Below are positions 12,613 to 25,518 of a stretch of DNA of 64,000 nt, one piece after another. The notes beneath the pieces were generated by a model. The model saw only the letters and a program-made list of their open reading frames with translations, searched no databases and was not told where the DNA came from. The stretch is from Lathyrus oleraceus (taxonomy: Eukaryota; Streptophyta; Magnoliopsida; Fabales; Fabaceae), in the NCBI RefSeq assembly GCF_024323335.1, contig NC_066581.1, positions 229,292,539 to 229,356,538 of the forward strand, written 5' to 3'. Positions within the stretch are counted from its first letter, which is position 1; every line of letters begins with the position of its first letter. A program made the translations under genes and the position numbers.

Positions 12613-13436
12613 TCACTGGCTTGTTCTAGACATACCCTCTTTAACTTCGTCTGTGTCAGGAATGTCAGCAACTGCTTTGACTAGAATATCGGTAATTGCT
12701 TCGACTTTGACTTCACCGATTTCTTCGTCGACACAATATCTCATTAATGGCTTGTTAATTGGATCACCATAATTCCAATCCCGAGAAGAATTTTCATCAA
12801 TAAAAATATCTAGACTCATCACAATCTTCTCATTGATTGGATTAAATAACATGTATGGTCCAATTTTATGATATCCTACGAGAATCATAGGTTCACTCTT
12901 GTCATCAAGCTTCCTTCTTCTCGATTCAGAACATGCTTGTAACAAATAGAGCAAAACACCTTCAGATGACTCATTGATGGTCGTTTTCCACTCCACACTT
13001 CTTCAAGAACCGTGTTCTTTAGCTTCTTGGTAGGACACCTATTCAGAATATAAACAATAGTGGAAACAACTTCACCCCATAAGGATTTTGGAAAATTCTT
13101 ATGCTTCAACATGCATCTTGCCATGTCCAATATGGTATTGTTTCTTATTTATGCCATTCCCTTAATGTTGAGACGTGTAGGGAGAAATTACCTCATGATC
13201 AATACCATGTTCTGCATATAATTCTTCAAACATCTTTGATGTATATTCGCCACCTCCATCTGTTCGCAGAACCTTGATCTTCTTTTCCTATGGTTTTCGA
13301 CAAGTATTTTGAATCTCTTAAAGATTACAAATACTTCGCCCTTTTGCTTGATCAAATACATCCAAAGCTTTCGACTATACTCATTCACAAAGGAGACTAA
13401 ATACATGTTTCCACCAATGTTATGATCCTTAAACAT
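12613..13436 (-). pseudogene. Copia integrase region, frameshifted
   Basis: Three overlapping open pieces in different frames. 13188-13436 has MYLVSFVNEYSRKLWMYLIK and then loses frame in the second catalytic motif. 12885-13130 has MLKHKNFPKSLWGEVVSTIV and CPTKKL. 12613-12996 has RRKLDDKSEPMILVGYH. At least two frameshifts destroy the integrase core. Confidence 0.75.
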
Positions 13437-13598
13437 GCTACATACATATGAATGTACTACTTCTAGTATGCAAGAGGATCACATTGGCTTAGTCGAAATG
13501 AAAGATTTTCTGGATTGCTTTCCGACTAAGCAACCTTTACAGAGTTTGTCAGGCATCTCAAGACTTTGTATACCAATTACCATATCTTGAGTAATCAG

Positions 13599-14060
13599 TT
13601 AATTGAGTGATGGAAAGTTCAAATGTCCAAAGCTCAAATGCCACAACCAACTATGCTTATGGTCGATTTTTTTTAGACATCGTACTTCAGTCCAACTGAT
13701 CAAGGTTTTGAATGTCATATTCTTCGACAAAGGAGATTTCAAGACCAAATTATTCTGAGTGTCGACCTGTTCCAAGGCTCCATCTATCATAAGCACTGAG
13801 AAACCTTTTTCGACTAGTTGTCCAACATTTAACATATTACACTTCATTCTAGATACATAGAGTACATCTTTGATAATAACTTTTTCTCTATTTCTCCTTT
13901 GAATAACTATGTTGCCAGTACCTTATGCTTGCAACGAGCTATTATCAACAAGATTGACCTTGCTCTTTCTCGACAAGTCGAAATCTGCTAACCACACTTT
14001 TCGACTAGTCATGCGATTCGAGCAGCTCGAGTCGAAGAACCAAATCTTGGAGTCGACATG
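13599..14060 (-). pseudogene. Copia protease / pre-integrase region
   Basis: The minus strand shows WFFDSSCSNRMTS, the protease active-site block of copia elements (D-S-S in place of D-T-G), then KDVLYVSRMKCNMLNVGQLV and WLWHLSFGHLNFPSLN, which is the GAG-pre-integrase zinc motif start. Stops and frame changes separate the parts. Confidence 0.7.
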
Positions 14061-14160
14061 GTCAGTTGTAACTGCATCCATAACCACCTATCTGCAACAA
14101 TTCATACTTCTGTCGCAAAGTCTACAATTTGACGACTTTGAATTTTTCACATCCTTCATA

Positions 14161-14463
14161 TTACTTGACAAGAATATTACATGTCTCCTTCGATGATTCA
14201 GCATGAGAGATCTTGTCGAAATTCGCCGAATCTACAGCTGATTGAATGCAATACACGACCTTACAGACTTTCTTCTTTGCATCCTTGTTTGTGACTCTCT
14301 GAGCATAGGTTGCATTATCAACAAGCTCATGGACACTATTAGTAACCACTTCTAGGATTTCATGAAAGCCGAACAAGGACTTCATATGCTTGCTCCATCA
14401 GTTCCAATTTTTGCCATCAATAATTGAAATAGAATTCATAATGCCATTAGTACCATTCATTTT
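14161..14463 (-). pseudogene. Copia gag N-terminus
   Basis: Reads NGTNGIMNSISIIDGKNWN, a stop, then WSKHMKSLFGFHEILEVV, the standard start of a UBN2-type copia Gag. The next readable piece ends at about 14161 (NILVK). The rest of Gag is missing or out of frame. Confidence 0.7.
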
Positions 14464-14703
14464 TGCAGCGTTTCAAGAAAAAATAAAAAAAAGGCAATCC
14501 CAATTCATCTTAACTGAAAAAAGTGATTGAAAAATAGAAGTCACCTAAAAAATAACAAAGGTAGATTCTTCACTAACTTAAGCAACTCCACGATCCTCTA
14601 AAGTTCAACCTTCAAGCTTTTATCATGTTAAATATTGGATAGATTTCTCCACCCGCTCATACAAGGAGCATTCCTAGTAAAACATCTTATTAAGATACCA
14701 TTT

Positions 14704-15247
14704 TGAAGAAGAGAAAATAATCATAATCAATGTTTCTTCGATAGTCTCATACTATATCCAGTCTTACAAGAGCTATAAATCACATACTAAGAACTTAATT
14801 CATCGGGTTGAACTAAATTCTAACCTAACCATCTAAAAATGTTATACCGCATACCAATTGCCACCTCACATGTAACAAAAAGATTAAAAGTGAACTCTAT
14901 TGACCCCTGACACAAGGGACATGAGATCCTATATTACTATAGTAACACTTAATGCCTAAAAAGGTTCTTCCACGCGAGAATCATATTTTACTGTAATTGC
15001 AAATAGAATACTATAACATTAGACGATCCCAACTCTCCCACACTAGATGAATGATAAAACTAGCACCACGAGTTAAGTCTTTTGTCTAAAGATTATTGTC
15101 ACAAAGGGAAAGAAAGGTTGCCTGGACTGAAAACACTGCATCCTTATTGTGACACTCCCACCAAGAATTGTCATCCTCAAATATGGTAGCACCATGGATT
15201 ATCAAGACAAAGTTAGTTACTAGCTATAATTCCCATATAAAAGTATA
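14704..15247. other. Spacer, no gene seen
   Basis: May hide a diverged 5' LTR of the adjacent copia (AGCTATAAATCAC at about 14770 could be a TATA-type motif on the minus strand as ATTTATAGCTC). Nothing else recognised. Confidence 0.35.
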
Positions 15248-15367
15248 TGTTAAGAGTTTAACATCGGGCAATATATGACTTGAACATGTGCTTATATGTG
15301 GGGAAAATCTTCACCCTATAAGTCGTTTTTGTAGCGATGAGTTAGGCCTAAATAACATTTCATAACA
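15248..15367 (+). repeat. TRIM LTR copy 1
   Basis: 120 bp, TGTTAAGAG...CATAACA, followed at once by the tRNA-Met primer-binding site. Confidence 0.8.
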
Positions 15368-15695
15368 TGGTATCAGAGTCGGATTAATGAATGCAATGTG
15401 GGCATTTATCCCATACCCACACTAGGCGTGAAGTTGGGGTGTTTAATATGTATTTGTGTTGTTGGAGTTTGTTTAAAGTCTCATATTTCTTAGGTTCCTG
15501 GGTTGTTGAATGTATAAATATGTGAGGGAGACCTCACCCTTTGAGAAAAATTTAGGGATGATATCCAAACATATTTAAAATGGTACTAGAGTCAAGTTTA
15601 AGATCTGATAGTCCATCTGCTATCGAATTTCCGCTATTGATCCATCCATCATTTATTTCCACGCTTCAGATATACAGTCTTGAGCGTGAGGGGTG

Positions 15696-15792
15696 TGTTA
15701 AGAGTCCTACACCAACCAATAAATGGCTTGAACATGTGCTTATAAATGGGGGAGGGGGGAGGGGGGTAATCCTCACCCTACAAATCATAACA
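15696..15792 (+). repeat. TRIM LTR copy 2, internally shortened
   Basis: 97 bp. It lacks the stretch around GTTAGGCCTAA present in copies 1 and 3, and carries a G-rich run (15748-15766, GGGGG-A-GGGGGG-A-GGGGGG). Confidence 0.75.
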
Positions 15793-16120
15793 TGATATCA
15801 GAGCTGAATTAAGGAATGTAATGTGGGCATTTATCTCAGATCCACACTAGACTTGAAGGTGGGATGTTGAATATGTATTTGTCTTGTTGGAGTTTGTTTG
15901 AAGTCCCATACTACTTAGGTTTCCAGGTTGTCGAATGTATATATGCGTGAGAGCAACCTCACCCTTTGAGCTAACTTTGGAGATGATATCCAAACATATT
16001 TAAAATGGTATATGAGCCAGGTTTAAGATCTAATTGGCCATCTGCTATCAAATTTCCTCTATCGATCCATCCGTCATTCAATTCAATGCTTCAGATCTCC
16101 AATCTTGAGTGTGAGGGGTG

Positions 16121-16240
16121 TGTTAACAGTTCCACACTAGTTAGTATATGACTTGAACATGTGTTTATCAGTGGGGAAAATTTTCACCTTACAAACCAAT
16201 TTTATAGGTATAAGTTAGGCCTAAACCACATTTCTTAACA
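16121..16240 (+). repeat. TRIM LTR copy 3
   Basis: 120 bp, TGTTAACAG...TTCTTAACA. No primer-binding site follows, so this is the outer 3' LTR. Confidence 0.8.
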
Positions 16241-16329
16241 GTGTCTTTATTTATCTAATATATTAGACTCATCTTCTCAATAGTACTCTCGAAAAATTGA
16301 TCTCACTCAACTGAGATATGAAAACGTCT

Positions 16330-17100
16330 TGGAATAAGTATTTTAAATCTCGAATCGTTACAATCGGTCAGATCGGTTATACCGTGAGTCGAAGGATAGA
16401 TCGGTCTGATAAGATCATCGAACCATAGTTGCAGTTGATCCGATGAAAATCGATGTGATCCAGCCGGTTCACTGGTCAAACCATTGAATCAGTGAGTTTC
16501 TTGATCTGACGTGTTGATCTTTTCATGTTTATTTTTTTTAGATTAATTATAATTTTGATCCATTATTTTCATTTTTCTTAAGTTTTGGTGTCCTAGTTTT
16601 AAAAACCAAATTTGTTAATATTTATAATTATTTTAATTACTCATAATAACTAAATAATTTTAAAATTATAAAAATCAAATTTTGTCAAATTTTAAGAATG
16701 AGACCGATAATTTTTTCAAATTACAAGGATTGTAGTTTTATCAATTGCACCATAAATTTCTTTGATCTTAATTTGGTTAAAGAGAAGAGAGTATATATTT
16801 ATAATTACAACATTATAATTCTGCTTAAACTTATTTAATATTAATCATACAATATAATAATATAACAAATTTAAAATATTAAAAACTTAATTATAAATAT
16901 AATAATATTATAAATTAACAAAACTTTTGAAAAAAAAACATGTTACAAAAATTAAATTAAATTATATTTTCACATTATTAGAATTCATACTATCCGACTA
17001 GTGATTTATTAGTCCTATCATTAACCCATAACTCAATAGTTTGATCGAGTCAATGACCGATTTAAATTTTAAAATATTATTTAAAATCAGATTCTCAAGA
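16330..17100. repeat. Possible non-autonomous DNA transposon relic
   Basis: The left part carries CGGTCAGATCGGTTATACCG and CCGGTTCACTGGTCAAACC, a wording common in dispersed plant repeats. The right part, read in reverse, has TTTAAATCGGTCATTGACTC, weakly mirroring the left end. The centre is AT-rich and non-coding. Ends and target duplication are not defined. Confidence 0.3.
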
Positions 17101-17785
17101 GACTCATTCACTAATCGCCCGAAAAAGAGGAGAGTACGTTGTCTACAAACTACAAACTAGTCTAAAAAAGATTGTAAATCTAAATTAAACTAAGAGGAAT
17201 ATCTCATTCAACTTGAGATCTATTTAATTTAAAAAAAAAGGAAAGTTGTATTCATGGCTACATACATTGAATAAATCATGTGAAATAATTACTTAACTCT
17301 AAAATGTAATTCTAGAAAGTAGAGATTCTCCATGAAACGATAGTCTTTGCAGCAAAGTAGAAATTCCATGGCCGGCCATGTCCAATCAACTCCATGCCTT
17401 TGAAGGCAGATCACTTTAGAAATGCGTGCTATGTTTTTTGTTTTGGTTTGTTAGAGACACTAGATTCAGACAAATGGTAGTGACCACTCAAATCACTGCA
17501 CTTTCATGCGATCATGTAGAAATTCTGCTAATATAATCCAATGTCAACTAACGTGTTTGTTTTTGAATGTGGTCCTACCTCCTCATACGATTCATTCATC
17601 GATCAATATCTTGAAATAAAGCATAAATAAAATACTATTCTGAATAAAAATATATAGCATATTCTACCCAACAACAATTACTATACTATCTGTTTTTTTA
17701 AACATTTACTTTGTGCTAGCCATCAATTCTTATATTAGCATCCCAAAATCACACTTATTGTGTAAGCGGTTGCAGAGGAATCAAA

Positions 17786-17788
<3 letters not shown>
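17101..17788. other. Spacer, no gene seen
   Basis: No coding region or recognised repeat. Confidence 0.4.

Positions 17789-17863
<75 letters not shown>
17789..17863. repeat. (AT)n microsatellite
   Basis: About 75 bases of pure AT. Confidence 0.95.
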
Positions 17864-17864
<1 letters not shown>

Positions 17865-18027
17865 CTTGATAAAAAATTATGGATATTATTGAATGACAAC
17901 TAAAGAAATCATCCTATTATAAAATTGAAGAATATGTAGTCTATTCTTAATTATTATAAAATTTTAATATGTTTATATTCTTCAAAATAGATATTTAACT
18001 ATTCATCACAATACTCTATCATAAGAG

Positions 18028-18685
18028 TAGTGATGTTCATGAGTATGAGTAGATATACGAGTTGATAAACTGATTCAATTTATTGATTATCTGAATTCAT
18101 TCGTTTAAAGGTATATCATATCCAACCGGTGACAATTCACGTAACTTTAATTCAGATATTTAGTTTGAGTTTTTGTTGACGTGGAATTGATGATTTACTA
18201 TTTTATTTTAAATTAAAAAATAAAATTAATATAGGATTATAAATCACTATTTTATTAGATCAATATTGAATCAATGACTTCTTTATGTAATTTTTTGTTG
18301 GTACAAGTGCCTTATGTAATTTTAAGATTAAGTGTATTTTATTTTTGTATCACTTTCAATTTATAGATTTGATAGTAACGACATCTTTTGGTATAAATTT
18401 TAGTATACATTATATAACATGTTTTATCACAATTAAGTTTTAAAAATATACATTGAATAGTGTTACATTTTTTTTAATTAAAAAAAGTTTATTAAAAAAT
18501 GTTTTTAATTTTATATACAATCCGCAAATCAACTCTACCAAACTCGTAAATGAGCAAGTTTGTTCGATTCAGTTTTGATAATTAAATTAAGGATTTGACA
18601 ATGAAATCAAACAATTGAAATATGAACAAGTTGGATAATGGGTTAAGATAAACTCAATCCAACCTAACCCGTGTACACTATTACA
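18028..18685. repeat. Possible MITE-like repeat
   Basis: The left end reads TAGTGATGTTCATGAGT and the right end, in reverse, TAGTGTACACGGGTTAGGTT, resembling terminal repeats of a common plant MITE family. The inside is AT-rich and non-coding. The match is imperfect and no target duplication was found. Confidence 0.3.
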
Positions 18686-19509
18686 CAAGAATATAAAATA
18701 AAATAAAATAAAATAGTCAAATATAATTTTAAAGTACTTGTAACCGATGTATTTTGAAATGAGAAACTTGAACCCATTATATAAACTTGGACCCCCCTTT
18801 TCCTTTCATAGTCTAAGCAATGTGAGACTATTTCAACATTTATATTCTCAATCAACACAAACAATCTCCATCTTAATTGAAAATAATACATCAACTTGAA
18901 TTGTCTATACATACAATCATACTTAAAAAGAACTATCATATTCCTCCATAAATAGTACAATCCCTTAAAGCTACATCATTTCAAAAAATTTCACATTGTT
19001 TTCATTACAATCATAGTTCAAAACTATCATACTCCACCGAAAAAAATATACTTTACTTAAAGGTAAATCACACTCCAAGAATTTCTATCATGTCGAAAAT
19101 CATACCTAAAATTTATGGTGCAACTTCCATGTGAGAAGCTTTTAAAATACTGACATAATCTCACAACACACAGAGAATCAATGTCAATCAATGTCCATGT
19201 GTTGATCCGCTCGTAATAGTTCATCCTTTTCCATGACATCATAAATCACATGAGGACACATTTCTCAATTTAAGAAAAAACATCATTTCCCAAAGCTAGG
19301 GAGATAATGCTAGCATTTCACTCATATCCATTTTTGATGATGCTCCACCAAGACACTCCCTTCTTACATGCAATATATTTTCACATTTCCAACAACTCAA
19401 ACTCATTTCATTATTTTTCTTCACATAAGTTCTTTCCCTGTCTATCTACACTGAGTTTGATGAAATATTACTATTGCTTTTCAATATTATTTTAAAAAAA
19501 TAATTTAAC
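18686..19509. other. Spacer, no gene seen
   Basis: AT-rich. ORFs of 60-98 codons here are low-complexity and resemble nothing I know. Confidence 0.4.
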
Positions 19510-19900
19510 TGGCAACTACTCTGTAGTATTGGATTGAACTCCGGTCTATAGTTGAAGTTTATTCAAGCATGCAATAGTCAAAGATAGCTTATGTATTATA
19601 TTACGTAGTAGCGATGTATGTCATGTATAAGTGTTATCTTCATGCATAACATACATATGTTAGTAATCTATAAATATATCGCTCTCTCGCTTGTTAGGAT
19701 ATAGGCTGGTTGTTATTTTGTTTCACTTGTAATCATTTAACACTCAATGAGAAAGAGAATGCAATAACATCATAACTAACTTTGTTTTCTCTCTCTTATC
19801 CTCTTTTCTCTCTCTTCTTGAATTGAACAAATTTTCTTGCTTGTTCAAGAAACTCTCTCTTTATCATAATATTATTTTGTTCTTGACATTGAATTTCTCA
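19510..19900 (+). repeat. 5' LTR of the TNT1-like copia
   Basis: TGGCAACTACTCTG...TTTCTCA, with CTATAAATATATC as a probable TATA box (about 19669). Its first 290 bases or so are repeated in inverted orientation at 22077-22420. Confidence 0.65.
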
Positions 19901-19929
19901 AAAAACTGGTGGGATGAGCGTGGATCAAG

Positions 19930-20690
19930 ATGCCATCAACAAAGTATGAGATTGAGAAAATCACGGGAGAGAATAATTTTGAATTATAGCGCTTGAAGAT
20001 GCGAGCCCTTTTTGTTCAACAAGGTCTGCTAGAAGAACTGAAGGGATCTGAAAACATGGATGCTTCCCTAACGGAGAGGGAGAAGACGACGATGATTGAT
20101 AAAGCCCACAGTATCATACTAAGCCTTGGTGATAAGATTCTCAGGGAGGTCTCAAAGGAGAAAACCGCAGCAACTGTGTGGATACAACTTGAAGATTTAT
20201 ACATGACCAAGTCTTTGGTCAATCGTCTTTATCTGAAATAGGCTTTCTATTCATTCAAGATGAGTGAAGACAAAGTCTTAACTGAGCACTTGAATATGTT
20301 CAACAAACTGATTATTGTTCTGGAAAAGATTCATGTTAGCATCGATGTTGAAGATCAATCGTTGTTATTATTATGTACTCTACCAAGATCCCATGCTCAT
20401 TTCAAAGAAACTCTCTTATATGGAAGAAAGTCCATGGACTTTGAACAAGTTAAATCGACCTTGTATTCTAAGGACTTGAATGAAAGGAAGGAGAATAAGT
20501 CATCTTCCATTGGATAAGGCTTGTCAATAAAGAGAAAATTTCTCAAAGAAAGATGGTAAGTTTGAGAAGAAGAAAGGTAAAGTTCGACAAAAGTCTTATG
20601 GTGGCGATGCTCTTGTGATTAAGTATTACCACCGTAAAAAGGAAGGTCATACAAGAAAGATGTGTCCTGATAGGCTGAAGAGTTATATTG
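19930..20690 (+). pseudogene. Copia gag, with stops
   Basis: Typical TNT1-type Gag: LKMRALFVQQGLLEEL, AHSIILSLGDKILREVSKEK, WIQLEDLYMTKSLVNRLYLK (then a stop), TEHLNMFNKLI.VLEKI, LLCTLPRSHAHFKETLLYG, then a basic stretch and a zinc-knuckle remnant KYYHRKKEGHTRKMCPD in which the first Cys is Tyr and the second is His. There are at least three stop codons in the Gag frame. Confidence 0.8.
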
Positions 20691-20740
20691 ATGCTCTTGT
20701 TGATGTCCTGGTGATTTTCAACAGCAACTCTAGCAAGGAG

Positions 20741-21230
20741 TGGATTATGGATTCAGGTTGTACTTGGCACATGAATTCAAATAAAGATGTGCTCAAAGAA
20801 TTATGTGATCAAGAAGGTGGATCAGTGCTGCTGGGGAACAATAAAGCCTGCAAGATTGCAGGGATTGGATGTGTGAGGTTCAAGATTCATGATGAAACCA
20901 TAAGGCTACTAACAGGTGTCAGGTATGTACCTGATCTGAATAAAATTTTGATTTCTCTTGGTGAACTCGATAAGAAATTATATGTTTTCAAAGGAGAGCA
21001 TGGTATCTTGAGAATCATGAAGGGGTCGAAGGAAGTCTTGAGAGGCATCAAGAAGAAAGACTTGTATTCCCTTGAAGTTGAGGTCATAAGTGGCTTAGAT
21101 GATATTGCATCATCGAAACACCAAACAAAGGCTGAGTTATCACACATGAGACTTGACAATATCAGTGAAAAAGGCCTGGTTGAATTAGGAAAGCAAAATC
21201 TATTAGGTGGTGATAAGGTCGAATAACTGG
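20741..21230 (+). pseudogene. Copia protease and pre-integrase
   Basis: An open stretch of 203 codons (20615-21226) includes the aspartic protease block WIMDSGCTWHMNSNKD with the D-S-G triad intact, VLLGNNKACKIAGIGCVRFK, VRYVPDLNKILISLGELDK, and a pre-integrase motif with SHMRLDNISEKGLVELGKQ, in which the expected zinc-site HxxxxH is altered. A stop at 21224-21226 breaks the chain right before CEPCVFGKSCKVKF. Confidence 0.78.
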
Positions 21231-22076
21231 AGTTTTGTGAACCATGTGTATTTGGTAAATCTTGCAAAGTAAAGTTCAACAAAGGCCAACAAAGAACAAA
21301 TGGATCTCTTGATTACATCCATGATGGTCTTCGGGGACCTGAAAGAAATCCATCACACTCAGGTGAAAGATAATTTTTATCCATAGTTGATGATTATTCT
21401 AGAAAGCTATGGATAATCATTCAAAAAAACTAAGGATGAGACTTTTGAGAACTTCAAAAGTTGTAAAACTCTGGTGGAGAATCCGACTGGAAGGAAGGTC
21501 AAGAGGTTAAGGACAAATAATGGACTTGAGTTTTACAAAGATTCATTTAACATTTATTGTTCTATGTCTAGGAATGCAAGGCACAAAACCGCCGCAGGTA
21601 CACCCCAACAAAATAGCTTACCTAAAAGGTTCAATTTAAATATCCTGGAAAGGGTGAGGTGCATGTTGGCTAGTGTTGGATTGAAGAAAGTGTTTTAGGT
21701 TGAGGCTGCTGTGACTACAACCCACCTGATAAATATGTGTTCCTCAACTACATTGGGGATGAAGATATCTCAATAATTCTGGTCAGGTTATCCATCAAAT
21801 CTCGACAGATTTAGAGTATTTGACTGTGTAGCCTATGCTCAATTAGGGAAGAAAAACTCGAACCTAGAGTTGTGAGATGCATGTTTCTTGGGTATTCTGA
21901 GTGTGTCAAAGCTTATAAGTTGTGGTGCTTATAACCTGGTGAAGAGGTTCACTATTAGTTATGGTGTATTTTTTAAAGAAACTGAGATGACTTTTAAGAA
22001 AACTTATGATGGTGTGGCTAGTCGAAATATCTCTGAAGGAGAGGAAAAAAAGGAAGAAGTTCATGTTGAGATGGAG
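21231..22076 (+). pseudogene. Copia integrase remnants
   Basis: Pieces in several frames: CVFGKSCKVKFN, IVDDYSRKLWI (first Asp region), KVKRLRTNNGLEFY (second catalytic block, Asp replaced by Asn), GTPQQNSLPKRFNLNILERV (the Glu block, with Glu replaced by Lys), and the linker to RT, ending EEEVHVEMEHL-like just before the inverted LTR. The catalytic triad is lost. Confidence 0.72.
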
Positions 22077-22420
22077 CACTTAAGAAAACAAATTTGGTTA
22101 CGGGTTTTGCATTCACTTTCTCATTAAGCGTTAAATGATTACAAGTGAAACAAAATAACAACCAACCTCTCTTCTACCAAGTGAGAGAGAAACCTATTTA
22201 TAGACTACTAACATATGTATGTTATGTGTGAAGATAACACTTATAAATGATATACATAGTTACTACATATCATAATACATAAGCTATCTTTGACTACTGC
22301 ATGCTTGAACAAACTTCAACTACAACATGCACATTCGACCCCATCGAATCCTAAAGTTACACATGTCAAGACTAAAGTTTGATTCAATACTACATAGTAG
22401 TTTCTAGTTAAATTCGTTAT
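22077..22420 (-). repeat. Inverted, truncated copy of the copia LTR
   Basis: Read on the minus strand this repeats the 5' LTR at 19510: ACTACTATGTAGTATTG, TTCAAGCATGCAGTAGTCAA, AAGATAGCTTATGTATTATG, AAGTGTTATCTTCA and TTTGTTTCACTTGTAATC. The part equivalent to the LTR's 3' end is missing at 22077. It is therefore not the element's own 3' LTR, which should be direct. It is either a second element inserted head-on or the result of an inversion. Confidence 0.8.
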
Positions 22421-25083
<2,663 letters not shown>

Positions 25084-25516
25084 TGTTAAAATATCTCACT
25101 TTTAATTAGAAAATGCTTCATTGTTCGAGGCCCAACCAGGAGAGCCTAATTGTAAGATCTAATCCAGAATATTCATATACCAGTGAAAAGAACATGTGAG
25201 ATCTCATTAAAATCCATCTAATTGATCCTAGTTGTTAGTGCATCGTTTTTCGTTGGATCTAATTAGATGACCCCAGAATCTCCGTCGAGTTAGACAGAAA
25301 AAAATTTAATTGTCTACCTTATATAAGCCAAACGACTCGCCATTTCATATATGATTTCACTCCCACTCTCAAACTACTCCTCTAGGATTTTACTAACTTG
25401 GATATTTGAGTGCTAGTCTGGTAGGTCCTCCCTTCCCTATTCCATCTCACCAGAAGCTTTAGTTGGTGCACTGGAAAAGCTAACTCCCTCAAAATTACGT
25501 ATTTCCACCTCGGAAT
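25084..25516 (+). repeat. LTR of Tat-type fragment B
   Basis: Begins TGTTAAAATATCTC. It shares with LTR C (44277-44659, minus) GTTCGAGGCCCAACCAGGAG against GTTTCGGGCCAATCAGAGAC, CCTAATTGTAAG against CCTAATTATAAG, and a 3' part with CTTCCCTATTCCATCTCACC followed by ATTACGTATTTC. The primer-binding site TGGTGTCGTATGTGG follows at 25519. CTTATATAAGCC (about 25318) is a probable TATA box. Confidence 0.65.
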
Positions 25517-25518
25517 AG

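Larger units (their letters stand above)
10686..14703 (-). mobile_element. Decayed Ty1/copia retrotransposon
   Basis: Minus-strand copia with all domains in the expected order but broken into many frames. The 3' LTR is 10686-10886 (minus start TGTTGTGATATAATCC, preceded by a purine-rich tract ATAGGGGATA). RNase H lies at 11240-11665, RT at 11860-12567, integrase at 12613-13436, pre-integrase at 13599-13847, the protease remnant at about 13860-14060, and gag at 14161-14460. A candidate primer-binding site TGGTATCTTAATAAG (minus) lies at about 14684-14700, but the 5' LTR to its right is not convincing. The 3' LTR is clearly related to the solo LTR at 30283-30506. Dead copy. Confidence 0.82.
15248..16240 (+). 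mobile_element. TRIM retrotransposon with three LTRs in tandem
   Basis: A terminal-repeat-in-miniature element of the legume type whose LTR starts TGTTAAGAGT and ends TTAACA/ATAACA. The three LTR copies are 15248-15367, 15696-15792 (shortened) and 16121-16240. The first two are each followed by a primer-binding site for initiator tRNA-Met (TGGTATCAGAGT at 15368; TGATATCAGAGC at 15793). The two internal domains are about 330 bp, homologous to each other, and have no coding capacity. The LTR-internal-LTR-internal-LTR layout is the product expected from unequal recombination between TRIM copies. Flanks (GTATA left, GTGTC right) are not a clear target duplication. Confidence 0.82.
19510..22076 (+). 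mobile_element. Truncated Ty1/copia element (TNT1-like)
   Basis: The 5' LTR is about 19510-19900. A weak primer-binding site (CTGGTGGGATGAGC) follows, then gag from the ATG at 19930 (MPSTKYEIEKITGENNFEL). The order is gag, zinc knuckle remnant, protease (WIMDSGCTWHMNSN, active D-S-G, at about 20741), pre-integrase (LEFCEPCVFGKSCKVKF), integrase pieces (RLRTNNGLEF; GTPQQNSLPKRFN) and the integrase C-terminal part (DRFRVFDCVAYAQ, ACFLG). The sequence stops before RT and joins an inverted LTR piece at 22077. Several stops occur, including one in gag at 19987-19989. RT and RNase H are absent, so the copy is dead. Confidence 0.85.

Noticed and set aside
15580..15795. 71-codon ORF in the TRIM
   Set aside because: It spans the internal domain and an LTR of a non-coding element and is not conserved in the second internal copy.
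22077..22420. Ordinary 3' LTR of the copia at 19.5 kb
   Set aside because: The similarity to the 5' LTR is in inverted orientation, so it cannot be the element's own 3' LTR.
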